From: an archaeon
GTDB lineage: Archaea > Thermoplasmatota > Thermoplasmata > Methanomassiliicoccales > Methanomethylophilaceae
NCBI GenBank assembly: GCA_024399155.1
Contig: JAKSHX010000008.1
Location: 1-35,760, forward strand
Length of the DNA: 35,760 bases
Direction: 5' to 3'
Part shown: positions 1-8,228 of the stretch, piece by piece
How positions within the stretch are numbered: the first letter of the stretch is position 1
How the letters are laid out: each line of letters begins with the position of its first letter
The notes under the pieces: generated by a model
Told to the model about the DNA's origin: nothing
Database searches by the model: none
What the model saw: the letters and a program-made list of their open reading frames with translations, nothing else
Position numbers and translations under genes: made by a program

Positions 1-131
1 GTGTAAAATATCCAGTGCTTGCATGGGGACTTGGTTTTGAAAGGCTCGCAATGTTGAAATGGAATATAACCGACATTCGTGATTTATATATTCCAGACAT
101 TGACTATCTAAAAAAGAACCCAATTTTTTAA
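1..131 (+). CDS. pheS: Phenylalanyl-tRNA synthetase alpha subunit, C-terminal end (partial)
   Basis: A frame open from base 3 to a TAA at 129-131 gives the last 42 residues of a protein whose 5' part lies outside the window. The tail contains WGLGFERLAMLKW, then TDIRDLY and a PDIDYL segment. This matches motif 3 of class II synthetases (G-x-G-x-E-R) and the usual ending of archaeal PheS. PheS forms an alpha2-beta2 enzyme with PheT that charges tRNA-Phe in the cytoplasm. Another class II enzyme of the PheS-like branch, such as SepRS, cannot be fully excluded from so short a piece, but PheS is the better match. Confidence 0.75.
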   Translation, partial: VKYPVLAWGLGFERLAMLKWNITDIRDLYIPDIDYLKKNPIF

Positions 132-417
132 GCCATCTATTTTTAATTTTTCATTGTAATTTCGTACTGAGTTTATAAACACATATTGCCTTCAGTCGCT
201 CTAAGAGAATACGCAGCTTTTATGGCCTTTTGGTTATATTCATTTGGAAATTTCAAGAAGCCTCCTTACACGTATTGTCAAATTTTATTCCAGAAGATTT
301 AACAGTTTTTACTTACAGCTCAGATATAATCATAAAAACCTCAAATTATTAGAAACAACCAAAGAGAGAACAAAGAACGCACATTTTGATGAGACAATCA
401 ATCCAATCAATTAAAAC

Positions 418-540
418 TCAATTTTCTGCATCTGTAGTGTTAACCAGTATTTCGTCTACCGTCTCAAATGCAATATTTTGATATTCAGACAATTCAATAA
501 ATATGTTCATTCCTGTATATCGTTTAATTTCAAATACCAT
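418..540 (-). CDS. Possible small or remnant protein, unknown
   Basis: The minus strand is open from 639 down to a TGA at 418-420. The first ATG, at 540, gives 40 residues beginning MVFEIKRYTGMNIFIELSEY and ending TVDEILVNTTDAEN. The composition looks protein-like, with amphipathic beta-like stretches and an acidic tail. There is no clear ribosome binding site, and the upstream part of the frame (cysteine- and arginine-rich) looks less convincing. I recognise no family. It may be the end of a decayed gene or a chance frame in AT-rich DNA. Confidence 0.2.
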   Translation of the reverse strand: MVFEIKRYTGMNIFIELSEYQNIAFETVDEILVNTTDAEN

Positions 541-643
541 GCATAAGGCACGTGGTTGTCGTTTCCAACAATACAATAAATTCTTGAACAGTACACAATT
601 ATTATTTGAAACTGATAATCCAAAGGTGGTAACATATAATCAG

Positions 644-651
644 TAAATATA
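644..651 (+). promoter_or_regulatory. TATA box of dtdA
   Basis: TAAATATA is centred about 23-24 bp before the dtdA ATG at 671. With the usual archaeal spacing the transcript would start at or next to the start codon, so the mRNA is probably leaderless. No Shine-Dalgarno sequence precedes the ATG. Confidence 0.5.
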
Positions 652-670
652 TCGTTGATAGAGAATAGAG

Positions 671-1492
671 ATGTCAAGACTCTTGGTTTGTTGTAAACAA
701 GATATTCCTTCTATGAATATGAAACATCAACTTTTGGAAAAAGGAGAATGGGAAGATATAGGGTCGGATGGAGTTAATTCATACTTACAGAACGACAACA
801 TTGTTATGATAACCATTGATAATATGCACATTTATGCCGAAAATATTGACAAGACTGCAGAGAATTTTGGGATAAGAGTTGATGATATAGTTGTTCTTAG
901 TAAACACAGTTCTGCCAGTAAAAAACCTACGTTGACCGTTCATCCCATAGGGAACTATAAAGAAAATCAAATGGGTGGTAATGCCAAAACTCTCGTAAAA
1001 TCATTGCCTCATCTAATGTCTGGCACATTGAGAAAGATATATGAATTAAACGATAACCCTACCTATCATGTTTCCTTCGAAGTGACGCATCATGGGCCAT
1101 ATGTAGATACACCTGCGATGTATATTGAAGTCGGGAGCGAAGAATCACGTTGGAATGATGAACATGCAGCCAAAATTTTAATAGATTCTTTGATCTCCGC
1201 GGAGGAAAAAGATAATCCCGTTATAGTTGGTGTCGGAGGTGGCCACTATGCACCAAAATTTTCAAAGTTAGCACTTACTAAGAATATAGATATTGGACAC
1301 ATGGTGCCAAACTATCAAATAGTTGGCTCATCAGATGATGAAATTAGTAGGATGATTTCTGATGCCGCTAAAATGTCCAACACTGACATGATTTATGTAC
1401 ATCAAGGTTCAATGAAAAGTTCTGAGGAAAAAAGAATTGATGCCATTATAGACTCATTGGGTCTTCATAGATTCTTTCCCAAAAATATGTGA
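671..1492 (+). CDS. dtdA: D-aminoacyl-tRNA deacylase, archaeal DTD2 type
   Basis: This 273-residue protein hydrolyses D-aminoacyl-tRNAs so that D-amino acids are recycled and not incorporated. The family signatures are visible: SKHSSAS at 77-83 followed by LTVHPIGN at 88-95, THHGP at 139-143, and GGGHYAPK at 189-196. These are the conserved blocks of the DTD2/GEK1 family found in archaea and plants and unrelated to bacterial DTD1. Length is normal for the family. The ATG at 671 is supported by the TATA spacing and by the typical N-terminus. Its TGA ends at 1492 and the convergent pyrH stop begins at 1493, so the two genes abut with no spacer. Confidence 0.93.
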   Translation: MSRLLVCCKQDIPSMNMKHQLLEKGEWEDIGSDGVNSYLQNDNIVMITIDNMHIYAENIDKTAENFGIRVDDIVVLSKHSSASKKPTLTVHPIGNYKENQMGGNAKTLVKSLPHLMSGTLRKIYELNDNPTYHVSFEVTHHGPYVDTPAMYIEVGSEESRWNDEHAAKILIDSLISAEEKDNPVIVGVGGGHYAPKFSKLALTKNIDIGHMVPNYQIVGSSDDEISRMISDAAKMSNTDMIYVHQGSMKSSEEKRIDAIIDSLGLHRFFPKNM

Positions 1493-2185
1493 TTAATGAG
1501 AATTTATGAATGTACCCTTAATTTCATTCCCAAGTATCGCATTTTTTAATTCTGATAATTCTCTTCCGTTAATCATTAAAATGTCAATTTTATTATCTTT
1601 GGCTATTTTCACTCCAAGAGGGTCAAAAATCGATGATTTACACGCAATATGTTCATCGTAAATGATCGTCTTCAATTCATCAATAGTCATTTTTGAATAT
1701 CTATTTGCGTTAGGATTGGCCTTAGGGTCATCAGAATATACAGCATCAACGTTGCTTGCATTTACAATACGTGTTGCACCACAAAATTTTGCAACCATTG
1801 CCGCTACAGCATCAGTAGTATGACCAGGTTCCGTACCGCCCATGACAGCTACTTTGCCAGGAGAGGCCATATTGGCACAATCTTCAGGTTTTACGGGAAT
1901 TGTGTCAAATCCTACATCGCCCAGTGCTATTGACAAAAGTTTTGCATTAATTCTCGTTACGCATATTCCGAGTTCATCTAGTTGATATGTGGAGCCGCCG
2001 AGATTTTTTCCAGTATTAGAATAATACCTTGAAATTTTTCCACCTCCGCAAATAACCATTAAACACACTTTTTTTGAAACCTCTTTGAGTACCTCTGCCA
2101 GATCCCTTATGTATTTTGCATCATCCTTTTCAGGGATAAGGACAGAACCCCCTATTGATACTACAACTTTATCCACGAGCCTCAT
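1493..2185 (-). CDS. pyrH: Uridylate kinase (UMP kinase), archaeal type
   Basis: The 230-residue protein belongs to the amino-acid kinase fold and matches archaeal PyrH, which phosphorylates UMP to UDP with ATP in pyrimidine synthesis. The phosphate-binding motif SIGGS is at 10-14, GGGK at 47-50 is followed by ISRYY, and the LDELGI plus TRINA segment is typical of archaeal UMP kinases. Further support comes from NVDAVYSDDP in the nucleotide-binding part and a C-terminal MINGRE segment. The frame stays open further upstream, but the ATG at 2185 places the kinase motif at the usual distance and keeps the 52-bp divergent promoter region shared with prf1. Isopentenyl phosphate kinase is a related alternative, but the GGGKISRYY block favours UMP kinase. 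Confidence 0.88.
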   Translation of the reverse strand: MRLVDKVVVSIGGSVLIPEKDDAKYIRDLAEVLKEVSKKVCLMVICGGGKISRYYSNTGKNLGGSTYQLDELGICVTRINAKLLSIALGDVGFDTIPVKPEDCANMASPGKVAVMGGTEPGHTTDAVAAMVAKFCGATRIVNASNVDAVYSDDPKANPNANRYSKMTIDELKTIIYDEHIACKSSIFDPLGVKIAKDNKIDILMINGRELSELKNAILGNEIKGTFINSH

Positions 2186-2237
2186 CAATACCTTTATAAT
2201 TAATTTTAATTTGGGTAAAGTTCGTGAAGTGTTAAAT
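2186..2237. promoter_or_regulatory. Divergent promoter region between pyrH and prf1
   Basis: The 52-bp spacer is very AT-rich and contains TTTATAATTAATTTTAATTT around 2193-2212, which can supply TATA boxes for either direction. For prf1 the predicted transcript start would fall roughly 5-16 bases before its ATG. No other operator-like symmetry is evident. Confidence 0.4.
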
Positions 2238-3470
2238 ATGGCAGACAGCAGCTTGCTGATGAAAGCCAAGTATGACTTTAAAAAAGCCATGCAGGAGATC
2301 ATGAGTACGAGAGGCCGTGGAACTGAGTTAATATCAGTTTACGTTCCAGAGACAAAACTGATATCAGATGTCACGTCATATCTCAGAGATGAGTATTCGC
2401 AGTCATCAAATATCAAATCCAAGTCAACAATGAAGAATGTTCAAGGCGCAATCGATTCGATAATGTCAAGGCTTAAGACATTTAAATCAACACCGCCGAA
2501 TGGAATTGCCATATTTTGTGGAGAGGTACCTAAAGCAGGTGACCAGACCAAAATGGTACAATATGTCATAAATCCGCCTGAATCAATTACAACATTTCTC
2601 TACAGGTGTGATTCGTTATTCTTTACTGAACCCCTGGAGACAATGCTTCTTGACAAAAAATCGTATGGTCTTATAACCATAGACAGACGTGAAGCCACAC
2701 TAGGGATACTCACTGGAAGCAGGATAGTCGTTCTCAAGCACCTTGATTCATTAGTTCCAAGTAAGCATCATCAAGGTGGACAATCATCTGTAAGATTCGA
2801 GAGGCTCATTGAGATTGCTGCACATGAATTTTTTAAGAAGGTTGCGGATTTCGCTGTAAATCTATTCCTATCAAGAACGGAATTAGTAGGTCTTTTGATT
2901 GGAGGACCCGGAGCAACGAAGGATTTTTTCATTAAAGAAGAGTACCTTCATCACGAATTGCAAAAAAAGGTCATCAAGCCATATTTTGATACAGGTTATA
3001 CAGATGAATCAGGACTAAGAGAATTGGTAGATGCAGCAAAAGACACTATTCAGGATATTGATCTTGTAGAAGAAAAAAAGTTTGTTCAAAGATTGTTCAG
3101 AGAAATTAGAGAACCAGATGGGGGACTTTCGGCATATGGTGAAAATACAGTAAGAGATATAGTAAACATGGGAGCAGCTGAGACGGTACTGCTATCGGAA
3201 GCACTCAACAAAAGACGAATTACTGTTAGTTGTTCGTCTGGACATACGTATCAAGATACTGTAGACAACATAGATGATAAGGTATTTTGTAAAGAGTGTG
3301 GGTCTGTTGCGACCATTGATAAAGACATGGATTTAATAGATGATTTTTTCGACATAGCAGAAGTGTATAACACATCAGTGAAGATCATCTCCCCTGAATC
3401 TGAAGAAGGAGAGATGCTAATGAAAGCATTCGGTGGCATAGCTGCCATACTGAGGTATAAGGTTCGATAG
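2238..3470 (+). CDS. prf1: Peptide chain release factor aRF1
   Basis: The 410-residue protein recognises stop codons in the ribosomal A site and triggers peptide release. It has the three eRF1 domains. The N-terminal decoding domain carries NIKS at 58-61, the central domain carries GGQ at 180-182 (HHQGGQSSVRFER), and the C-terminal domain has a small metal-binding segment with CSSGH and CKECG. Length matches archaeal aRF1. The ATG at 2238 gives the standard N-terminus; upstream codons in this frame lie inside the divergent pyrH gene. It ends in TAG, and argS starts one base later, so the two genes are probably one operon. In pyrrolysine-using archaea aRF1 competes with UAG decoding, and nothing in the decoding motifs here looks altered. 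Confidence 0.95.
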   Translation: MADSSLLMKAKYDFKKAMQEIMSTRGRGTELISVYVPETKLISDVTSYLRDEYSQSSNIKSKSTMKNVQGAIDSIMSRLKTFKSTPPNGIAIFCGEVPKAGDQTKMVQYVINPPESITTFLYRCDSLFFTEPLETMLLDKKSYGLITIDRREATLGILTGSRIVVLKHLDSLVPSKHHQGGQSSVRFERLIEIAAHEFFKKVADFAVNLFLSRTELVGLLIGGPGATKDFFIKEEYLHHELQKKVIKPYFDTGYTDESGLRELVDAAKDTIQDIDLVEEKKFVQRLFREIREPDGGLSAYGENTVRDIVNMGAAETVLLSEALNKRRITVSCSSGHTYQDTVDNIDDKVFCKECGSVATIDKDMDLIDDFFDIAEVYNTSVKIISPESEEGEMLMKAFGGIAAILRYKVR

Positions 3471-3471
3471 T

Positions 3472-5211
3472 ATGTCTGTGATGGACTTATTTAAAACAGA
3501 GGTGGAAAATGCAGTTAAAACTGCATTAGAAAAAATCGGTACGAACACATCGTTTATAGTAGAAGTCCCCTCCGTGGAAACAGCAGATCTCGCAGTACCT
3601 TGTTTTCTTATGTCCAAGGTGTTGAGGGCGGCACCCAATGACATTGCAAAAAAGCTTGCGGAAATGATCAAACCATCTGGAATGATTTCTGATGTCAATG
3701 CACTCAACGGTTATCTCAATTTTAGCATGGATAGATCACAGTTGGTTACAGGTACAATGAATGATGTACTGTTGGCAGGTGATAAGTATGGTAACAAAGT
3801 ATCCAATGGTATAAGAGTCAATGTAGAACATACATCTGCCAATCCTACAGGGCCAATCCATGTTGGACGTGCAAGAAATCCGATCATTGGTGACACTTTA
3901 GCAAGGTGCCTTTCAATGTGTGGTTATGACGTTTCTACTGAGTATTACGTTAATGATGTCGGTAAGCAAGCTGTTATTCTCGCCTGGGGAGTCAATAATA
4001 TTTCTGAAGAAACAATTAATAAAGACACATGTAACGCAACAGCAAAGGATTGTCATAAAGCCGATCATAAGTTTGTTACAAACTATCGTATCGCTAATAA
4101 GATGATGGAAGAAGATCCGGAAGTACAGGAACAAATCAGTATTATGCTAAGAAAGTTCGAGGTAGGAGATGCAAATACTGTTTTTAATGTACGTAAAATT
4201 GTTGAGGCGATGCTCGGTGGCATGAAAGAAACGTTGGCAAACATCAATGTGTTTATAGACACATACACCTGGGAGTCTAAATTTATTATAGATGGCTCTG
4301 CAAAGAAAATTGTAGAAAACTTGAAAAAATCAAAGTATGCAAAGCATGAGAGCGACGGAGCATATTACGTTGATTTAAAGGACTTCGATGTGCACGGTAA
4401 GAACACAAAATTCATCTTCACCAGAGCGGACGGCACCACGTTGTACACTACCCGCGATCTTGCATATCATATGGATAAATTTAAAAGATCTGACAAGGTC
4501 ATCGATGTTCTAGGAGAAGACCAAAAACTTGGAAGTAAACAGCTTTGTTCAGCATTACAAATTTTAGGATGTAACAAAAAACCAGACACAATGTTCTACG
4601 CGTTCGTTTCTCTTCCTGAAGGTAGAATGTCAACCAGAAAAGGGGTTGTTGTTTATCTAGACGATCTAATTGATGAAGCAATATCCAGGGCATATTCGGA
4701 GATTAAATCCAGGCGTTCAGACATGTCTGAGGAGAAGATAAGAGATATTGCAAAAATCATTGGTGTTGGTGCAATAAGATACAACATAATTCGTGTTCAG
4801 CCTGAGAAACAATTTGTCTTTAAATGGGAGGAAGCACTTAATTTTGATGGAAATAGCGGGCCATTTCTTCAATACTCCTATGCAAGAGCATGCAGCATAC
4901 TTAGAAAAGCTGGAAAATTTAGAGAGGTTGTAGACGCATCAAAACTCACCGATGAATGTGAAATAAAACTTGTAAAAGTAATTTCCAAGTTTAGTAATGT
5001 GATCGAACTGGCCGGAGAAATGAAGTATGTTCATAAACTTCCCGCATATGGACATGAACTTGCTGTTGCTTTCAATCAATTTTATGCATCAGTACCAGTA
5101 CTTAATTCAGATGAAGAAAGAGATGCACGTATCACACTTGTAAAATGTACAAAAATTGTCCTTAACAATGTTTTGAATTGTTTGGGAATGGGTGCACCAG
5201 AGGAGATGTAA
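3472..5211 (+). CDS. argS: Arginyl-tRNA synthetase
   Basis: This class I synthetase of 579 residues attaches arginine to tRNA-Arg. An N-terminal tRNA-recognition domain is followed by the HIGH-type motif HVGR at 130-133 in the context SANPTGPIHVGRARN. The KMSKS equivalent is MSTRK at 386-390, a usual form in ArgRS. The last 120 or so residues form the helical DALR anticodon-binding domain, with the QYSYARACSILRKA signature near its start. The ATG is one base after the prf1 stop, which implies cotranscription and translational coupling. The GNAT gene follows with its ATG at 5214, just after the argS TAA. Confidence 0.96.
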   Translation: MSVMDLFKTEVENAVKTALEKIGTNTSFIVEVPSVETADLAVPCFLMSKVLRAAPNDIAKKLAEMIKPSGMISDVNALNGYLNFSMDRSQLVTGTMNDVLLAGDKYGNKVSNGIRVNVEHTSANPTGPIHVGRARNPIIGDTLARCLSMCGYDVSTEYYVNDVGKQAVILAWGVNNISEETINKDTCNATAKDCHKADHKFVTNYRIANKMMEEDPEVQEQISIMLRKFEVGDANTVFNVRKIVEAMLGGMKETLANINVFIDTYTWESKFIIDGSAKKIVENLKKSKYAKHESDGAYYVDLKDFDVHGKNTKFIFTRADGTTLYTTRDLAYHMDKFKRSDKVIDVLGEDQKLGSKQLCSALQILGCNKKPDTMFYAFVSLPEGRMSTRKGVVVYLDDLIDEAISRAYSEIKSRRSDMSEEKIRDIAKIIGVGAIRYNIIRVQPEKQFVFKWEEALNFDGNSGPFLQYSYARACSILRKAGKFREVVDASKLTDECEIKLVKVISKFSNVIELAGEMKYVHKLPAYGHELAVAFNQFYASVPVLNSDEERDARITLVKCTKIVLNNVLNCLGMGAPEEM

Positions 5212-5213
5212 GT

Positions 5214-5720
5214 ATGGAAATCCGTTTGATGAAGCTCAAAGATATTGTCCATGTCAGAGAATTGGAAATATCTTGTATCAAAGAATATTTTGCATCAATT
5301 TTAGATAATAAATGGGAAACACTTCCACAACAGTGGAAAAACGATCTTGGTGCGAGCAGCAACAAATCGTTCACTACGTATATCGAATCAGGTCTTAGTT
5401 TTGTAGCGGAAGAGGATGGCGAGATTTTTGGATTCATATTTGCTCAAATGTTGCACCATGTGAATAATACTGAAAATCTTGTCTGGATCGAAAATATGGG
5501 TGTCCACTCATACCTCAGACGCAATGGAATTGGTTATAGACTTTTACGTGCAGTTATAAAGGCCGGAATTGAAAAAGGTGCAACAGTTGTTCACAGTTCG
5601 ATACAACCTAACAATGTTCCGTCTGTAATGTTACATAAAAAGATCGGGTTCTTTATGGATAGACGTGAAGTTGCGTTATTTGATTGTAATGACATCAAGA
5701 AAAAGCCCGTTAAAAATTAA
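5214..5720 (+). CDS. GNAT family N-acetyltransferase, RimI-like
   Basis: The 168-residue protein has the GNAT fold. It starts MEIRLMKLKD, reads FVAEEDGEIFGFIFAQ in the central strands, and shows the acetyl-CoA pyrophosphate-binding loop RRNGIG at 102-107 followed by a hydrophobic helix. SVMLHKKIGF near the end fits motif B. Such enzymes transfer acetyl groups from acetyl-CoA to protein N-termini or small amines; the substrate cannot be read from the sequence. The ATG at 5214 is preceded by GAGGAG about eight bases upstream and lies 2 bp after the argS stop, so it is the third gene of the prf1-argS operon. Its 3' end overlaps the convergent lipoate-ligase-like gene by 11 bp. Confidence 0.85.
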   Translation: MEIRLMKLKDIVHVRELEISCIKEYFASILDNKWETLPQQWKNDLGASSNKSFTTYIESGLSFVAEEDGEIFGFIFAQMLHHVNNTENLVWIENMGVHSYLRRNGIGYRLLRAVIKAGIEKGATVVHSSIQPNNVPSVMLHKKIGFFMDRREVALFDCNDIKKKPVKN

Positions 5721-6306
5721 AACTCTTTTCAAACGCCTCTACAATTTCTCTTCTATCCGGCAAATAACCAAGACATTCCTCTATGGATGTCAGACTGCGA
5801 CGTTCATTCTTAATTGGTTTCAACACTCTGTCTATGATATCAGCGTCTAACTTCATTATGAGTGTACCATGATGTAGGACAGTATTTTTGTCTCTGTACT
5901 GTGAGCATCCGGATATTTTCATGTCACCCACTAAAACATCGTTAACGGGCTTATACGTTGATTTTATTCCAACGCATTCCAGTGTTTTGACTAAGCACTC
6001 ACAGAACATTTTATATGAATTTTCTTTAGACTCAAAATGAGATTTTTTTATTATTATTGAGTAGATCAATTGTGTCATATCAGTGTAAATAGCACTGCCA
6101 CCACTCATTCTTCTAATTACAGCTATGTGGTTTTTCTTCATAACTGATTGGTCAACGCAATCTTCTAATATGTTAAACCTGCCCAGGGATATGGTAGGTC
6201 TGTTTCTTGAATAGATAATCAATGAAGGCTCTCCTTTAGAAAAAAGCGTGTTTTCGAGATTTAATCCATCCCGTGGTGATATGATGCCGTAATCTTTTAC
6301 CTTCAC
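5710..6306 (-). CDS. Lipoate/biotin protein ligase family protein, LplA-N type
   Basis: At 198 residues this is the catalytic BPL_LplA_LipB domain only. RRMSGGSAIYTD at 65-76 corresponds to the RR-x-SGGGAVYHD block. NDVLVGDMKISGCSQ at 122-136 contains the catalytic-type lysine K130 of the KISG motif, and HHGTL at 145-149 completes the site. The family activates lipoate (or octanoate or biotin) as the adenylate and transfers it to a lysine of an acceptor protein. In archaea such as Thermoplasma the catalytic half needs a separately encoded C-terminal partner; none is visible here. The start is GTG at 6306, chosen because it is the first in-frame start after upstream stops. No lipoyl acceptor gene is nearby, so the substrate is open. 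Confidence 0.8.
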   Translation of the reverse strand: MKVKDYGIISPRDGLNLENTLFSKGEPSLIIYSRNRPTISLGRFNILEDCVDQSVMKKNHIAVIRRMSGGSAIYTDMTQLIYSIIIKKSHFESKENSYKMFCECLVKTLECVGIKSTYKPVNDVLVGDMKISGCSQYRDKNTVLHHGTLIMKLDADIIDRVLKPIKNERRSLTSIEECLGYLPDRREIVEAFEKSFNF

Positions 6307-6380
6307 TTAAATCGTCCAACAATATGTTAACGAAAAAGAAAAAAGTTTAGTCAATGTCCTATTTCTTATGCCTCACCCTA

Positions 6381-7019
6381 TTATACATTATAGATCTGTT
6401 TCTTAGACTTCGTCAATACTGAGCGATTAGATTTTTTTATCATCTTTTCTTTATAAAGATTGGTAAACATTTTTTCTCTCATCGTAGTATCTAATTTTGT
6501 CATATTGCTGTTACGGATGCACATATAGATGGCCACAACAACGATTTAACTATAATGACAATGTATGTAATTGGCCTCTTTCCACATAGAATGGTTAACG
6601 TTGATTTTTACTATTTCAAATACTCCAATAATTTCATTTTTATCATTATTGTCATACACTTGCACATACATACTTAGTTTTAGGATATCACATAGCCAGC
6701 CACTGAGGTTAATAGTTTTGGCACACCCATTGGTACCTGATCCAGGAATATTCCCCTCCCAAGTTGTTCCTTCTCTGTTGTCATCTGTACAATAGTCGTA
6801 TACTACAATTTCAGCATTCACAGAATCTTCGCCGTCATTAATCAATGTGTAATCAATATACCCTCCACCGTTATCAAAGAAATTCGATGCATATGCTTAT
6901 CCTTTTTCAGTAATCGTAGTATTCGCAACATCTGTTAAACGGATGGGAACAATCATAAGTCCCAATATAACAGGGGAACACCACAAACTTCTTGGAATAA
7001 TTCCATTCAACCATACATG
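6381..7019 (-). pseudogene. Decayed gene, possible secreted or membrane-anchored protein
   Basis: One minus-strand frame runs 213 codons from 7019 to a TAA at 6381-6383, interrupted only by TAA codons at 6897-6899 and 6546-6548. In random AT-rich DNA about ten or more stops would be expected. The middle piece is strongly protein-like, with FFDNGGGYIDYTLINDGEDS, then VVYDYCTDDNREG, and SMYVQVYDNNDKNEIIG. This resembles the beta-sandwich ectodomains of archaeal surface proteins or pilins. A hydrophobic SPVILGLMIVPI lies upstream. A short hydrophobic IVVVAIYMCI followed by lysine-rich residues lies downstream, like an anchor with a cytoplasmic tail. The frame directly follows the purP stop. I cannot name a family. 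A short intact gene starting at TTG 6845 (99 residues) is an alternative. Confidence 0.5.
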
Positions 7020-8183
7020 TCATGTAATAATTTCATCTATGCGCTCTTGTTCAATAGCTTTTTTAATCTCTATCGAAAGTCTTCTCCCAGTGCTCATTTC
7101 ACATCTCCATAAGGCATTACCATAAGAGTGTCCGATGGCCATATGTACATTAGTGCCCCCTCCAATACGTGGCGCAACATCGTATATGTAGAAATGTAAA
7201 TCCTTATCGATACATGTTTGAAGGCAGAAAGGTCCAATGATTCCTGGATTGTAATATTTTTTTGTGGCAGCGACATACTTTTCAGCAAGTTTAAATGCTT
7301 CATCTAAAAGCGATTCTCTAAGTGTCGCAGAGTTGTGTCCGCAGACTGTGTACTCGGGCAATATTCCATCATCTTCAAGTTCTACTTGTTGCTTACCCGG
7401 AAGTCTACAATAACCATCAAGCGAACTTTCAAATCTCCAATCTATTCCCAGAAGTTCGATTTTTTCTCCTTTTTCTTCAAGAGGGGAATAGAAGAAATCA
7501 AGATTAAAGACTGGTCCGATAATATATTGTTCCATTCTGGCAGATTCGAGAAAGTTTTCCTCTATTACTCCATCTCGAATAAGTTTTTGAGATTTCTGAC
7601 AAAACTGATCGTAAGATTTTGCTGTGAAAAAACCTCTTTCGAGTTTCTTCTGTTTGTGATGAACTTTAATAATAGTAAGTCCCATATTATCAATATCTTC
7701 AGGTCTTTTGACCTCTTTGGGTGCAGGAAGACCCGCTTTATTCAAAATCCAGTAATAATCTTTATCGTCACCCCTTTCCTCGGATCTGAGGAGATTTCTA
7801 CTTCCGACCATCGGTATGGCAAAATCATTTTCAACAGCATCGATGCCACAGTATGAAACGAAGGAACGGTTAGGGATGAATAGAATATTGTTTTCCATCA
7901 TCTTTTCTTGTATATTCGGACATAAAACATCACTAAATTTTTCAAGGATTAAACATTCATCGACCACGCCACGAATTATATTGCCAGCAGTGTCACGTTG
8001 TGTTTTAAAATAATTAGTGAACGTTTTTTCTCTGCCTTTTTGACAAACTGCCATTGTGCGAAAACCTTCTGATACGGCCCCGTCACATGTATCCAGTGCA
8101 GAATGAGAAGCAATGACACCGATCTTTGCTTTTTTAAGATCGTATTTTTTAAGATTTGTTAAAATTTGGTTTCTATCAATCAT
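7020..8183 (-). CDS. purP: Formate-dependent FAICAR synthetase (IMP biosynthesis)
   Basis: The 387-residue ATP-grasp protein matches archaeal PurP, which makes formylaminoimidazole carboxamide ribotide from AICAR, formate and ATP, replacing the formyl-folate step of PurH. Characteristic pieces are the N-terminal IASHSALDTCDGAVSEGF, which in PurP contributes to substrate binding, the GSRNLLRSEER segment, a central ATP-grasp region with HHKQKKLERGFF, and the C-terminal YDVAPRIGGGTNVHM. Length is close to normal (about 340-390). The ATG at 8183 is preceded by a TATA-like CATAAAAT (8205-8212) at a spacing that suggests a leaderless mRNA. It lies 45 bp downstream of the MgtE-type gene on the same strand but probably has its own promoter. 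Confidence 0.93.
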   Translation of the reverse strand: MIDRNQILTNLKKYDLKKAKIGVIASHSALDTCDGAVSEGFRTMAVCQKGREKTFTNYFKTQRDTAGNIIRGVVDECLILEKFSDVLCPNIQEKMMENNILFIPNRSFVSYCGIDAVENDFAIPMVGSRNLLRSEERGDDKDYYWILNKAGLPAPKEVKRPEDIDNMGLTIIKVHHKQKKLERGFFTAKSYDQFCQKSQKLIRDGVIEENFLESARMEQYIIGPVFNLDFFYSPLEEKGEKIELLGIDWRFESSLDGYCRLPGKQQVELEDDGILPEYTVCGHNSATLRESLLDEAFKLAEKYVAATKKYYNPGIIGPFCLQTCIDKDLHFYIYDVAPRIGGGTNVHMAIGHSYGNALWRCEMSTGRRLSIEIKKAIEQERIDEIIT

Positions 8184-8228
8184 GACTGTCCCGCATCTGT
8201 AACTATTTTATGCTAATAAAAGGGTGTG

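Larger units (their letters stand above)
132..670. other. Intergenic region without a confirmed gene
   Basis: These 539 bases separate the pheS tail from dtdA. No RNA gene is recognisable. The minus strand holds a 73-codon open stretch (418-639) described as a separate low-confidence entry. The dtdA promoter lies at the right edge. Confidence 0.5.

Noticed and set aside
3468-3500. Pyrrolysine readthrough of the prf1 TAG stop
   Set aside because: The frame continues only a few codons to a TAA, and aRF1 already has its full normal length.
7335-7856. 173-codon plus-strand frame inside purP
   Set aside because: It is fully antisense to a strongly conserved PurP sequence and has no protein-like features.
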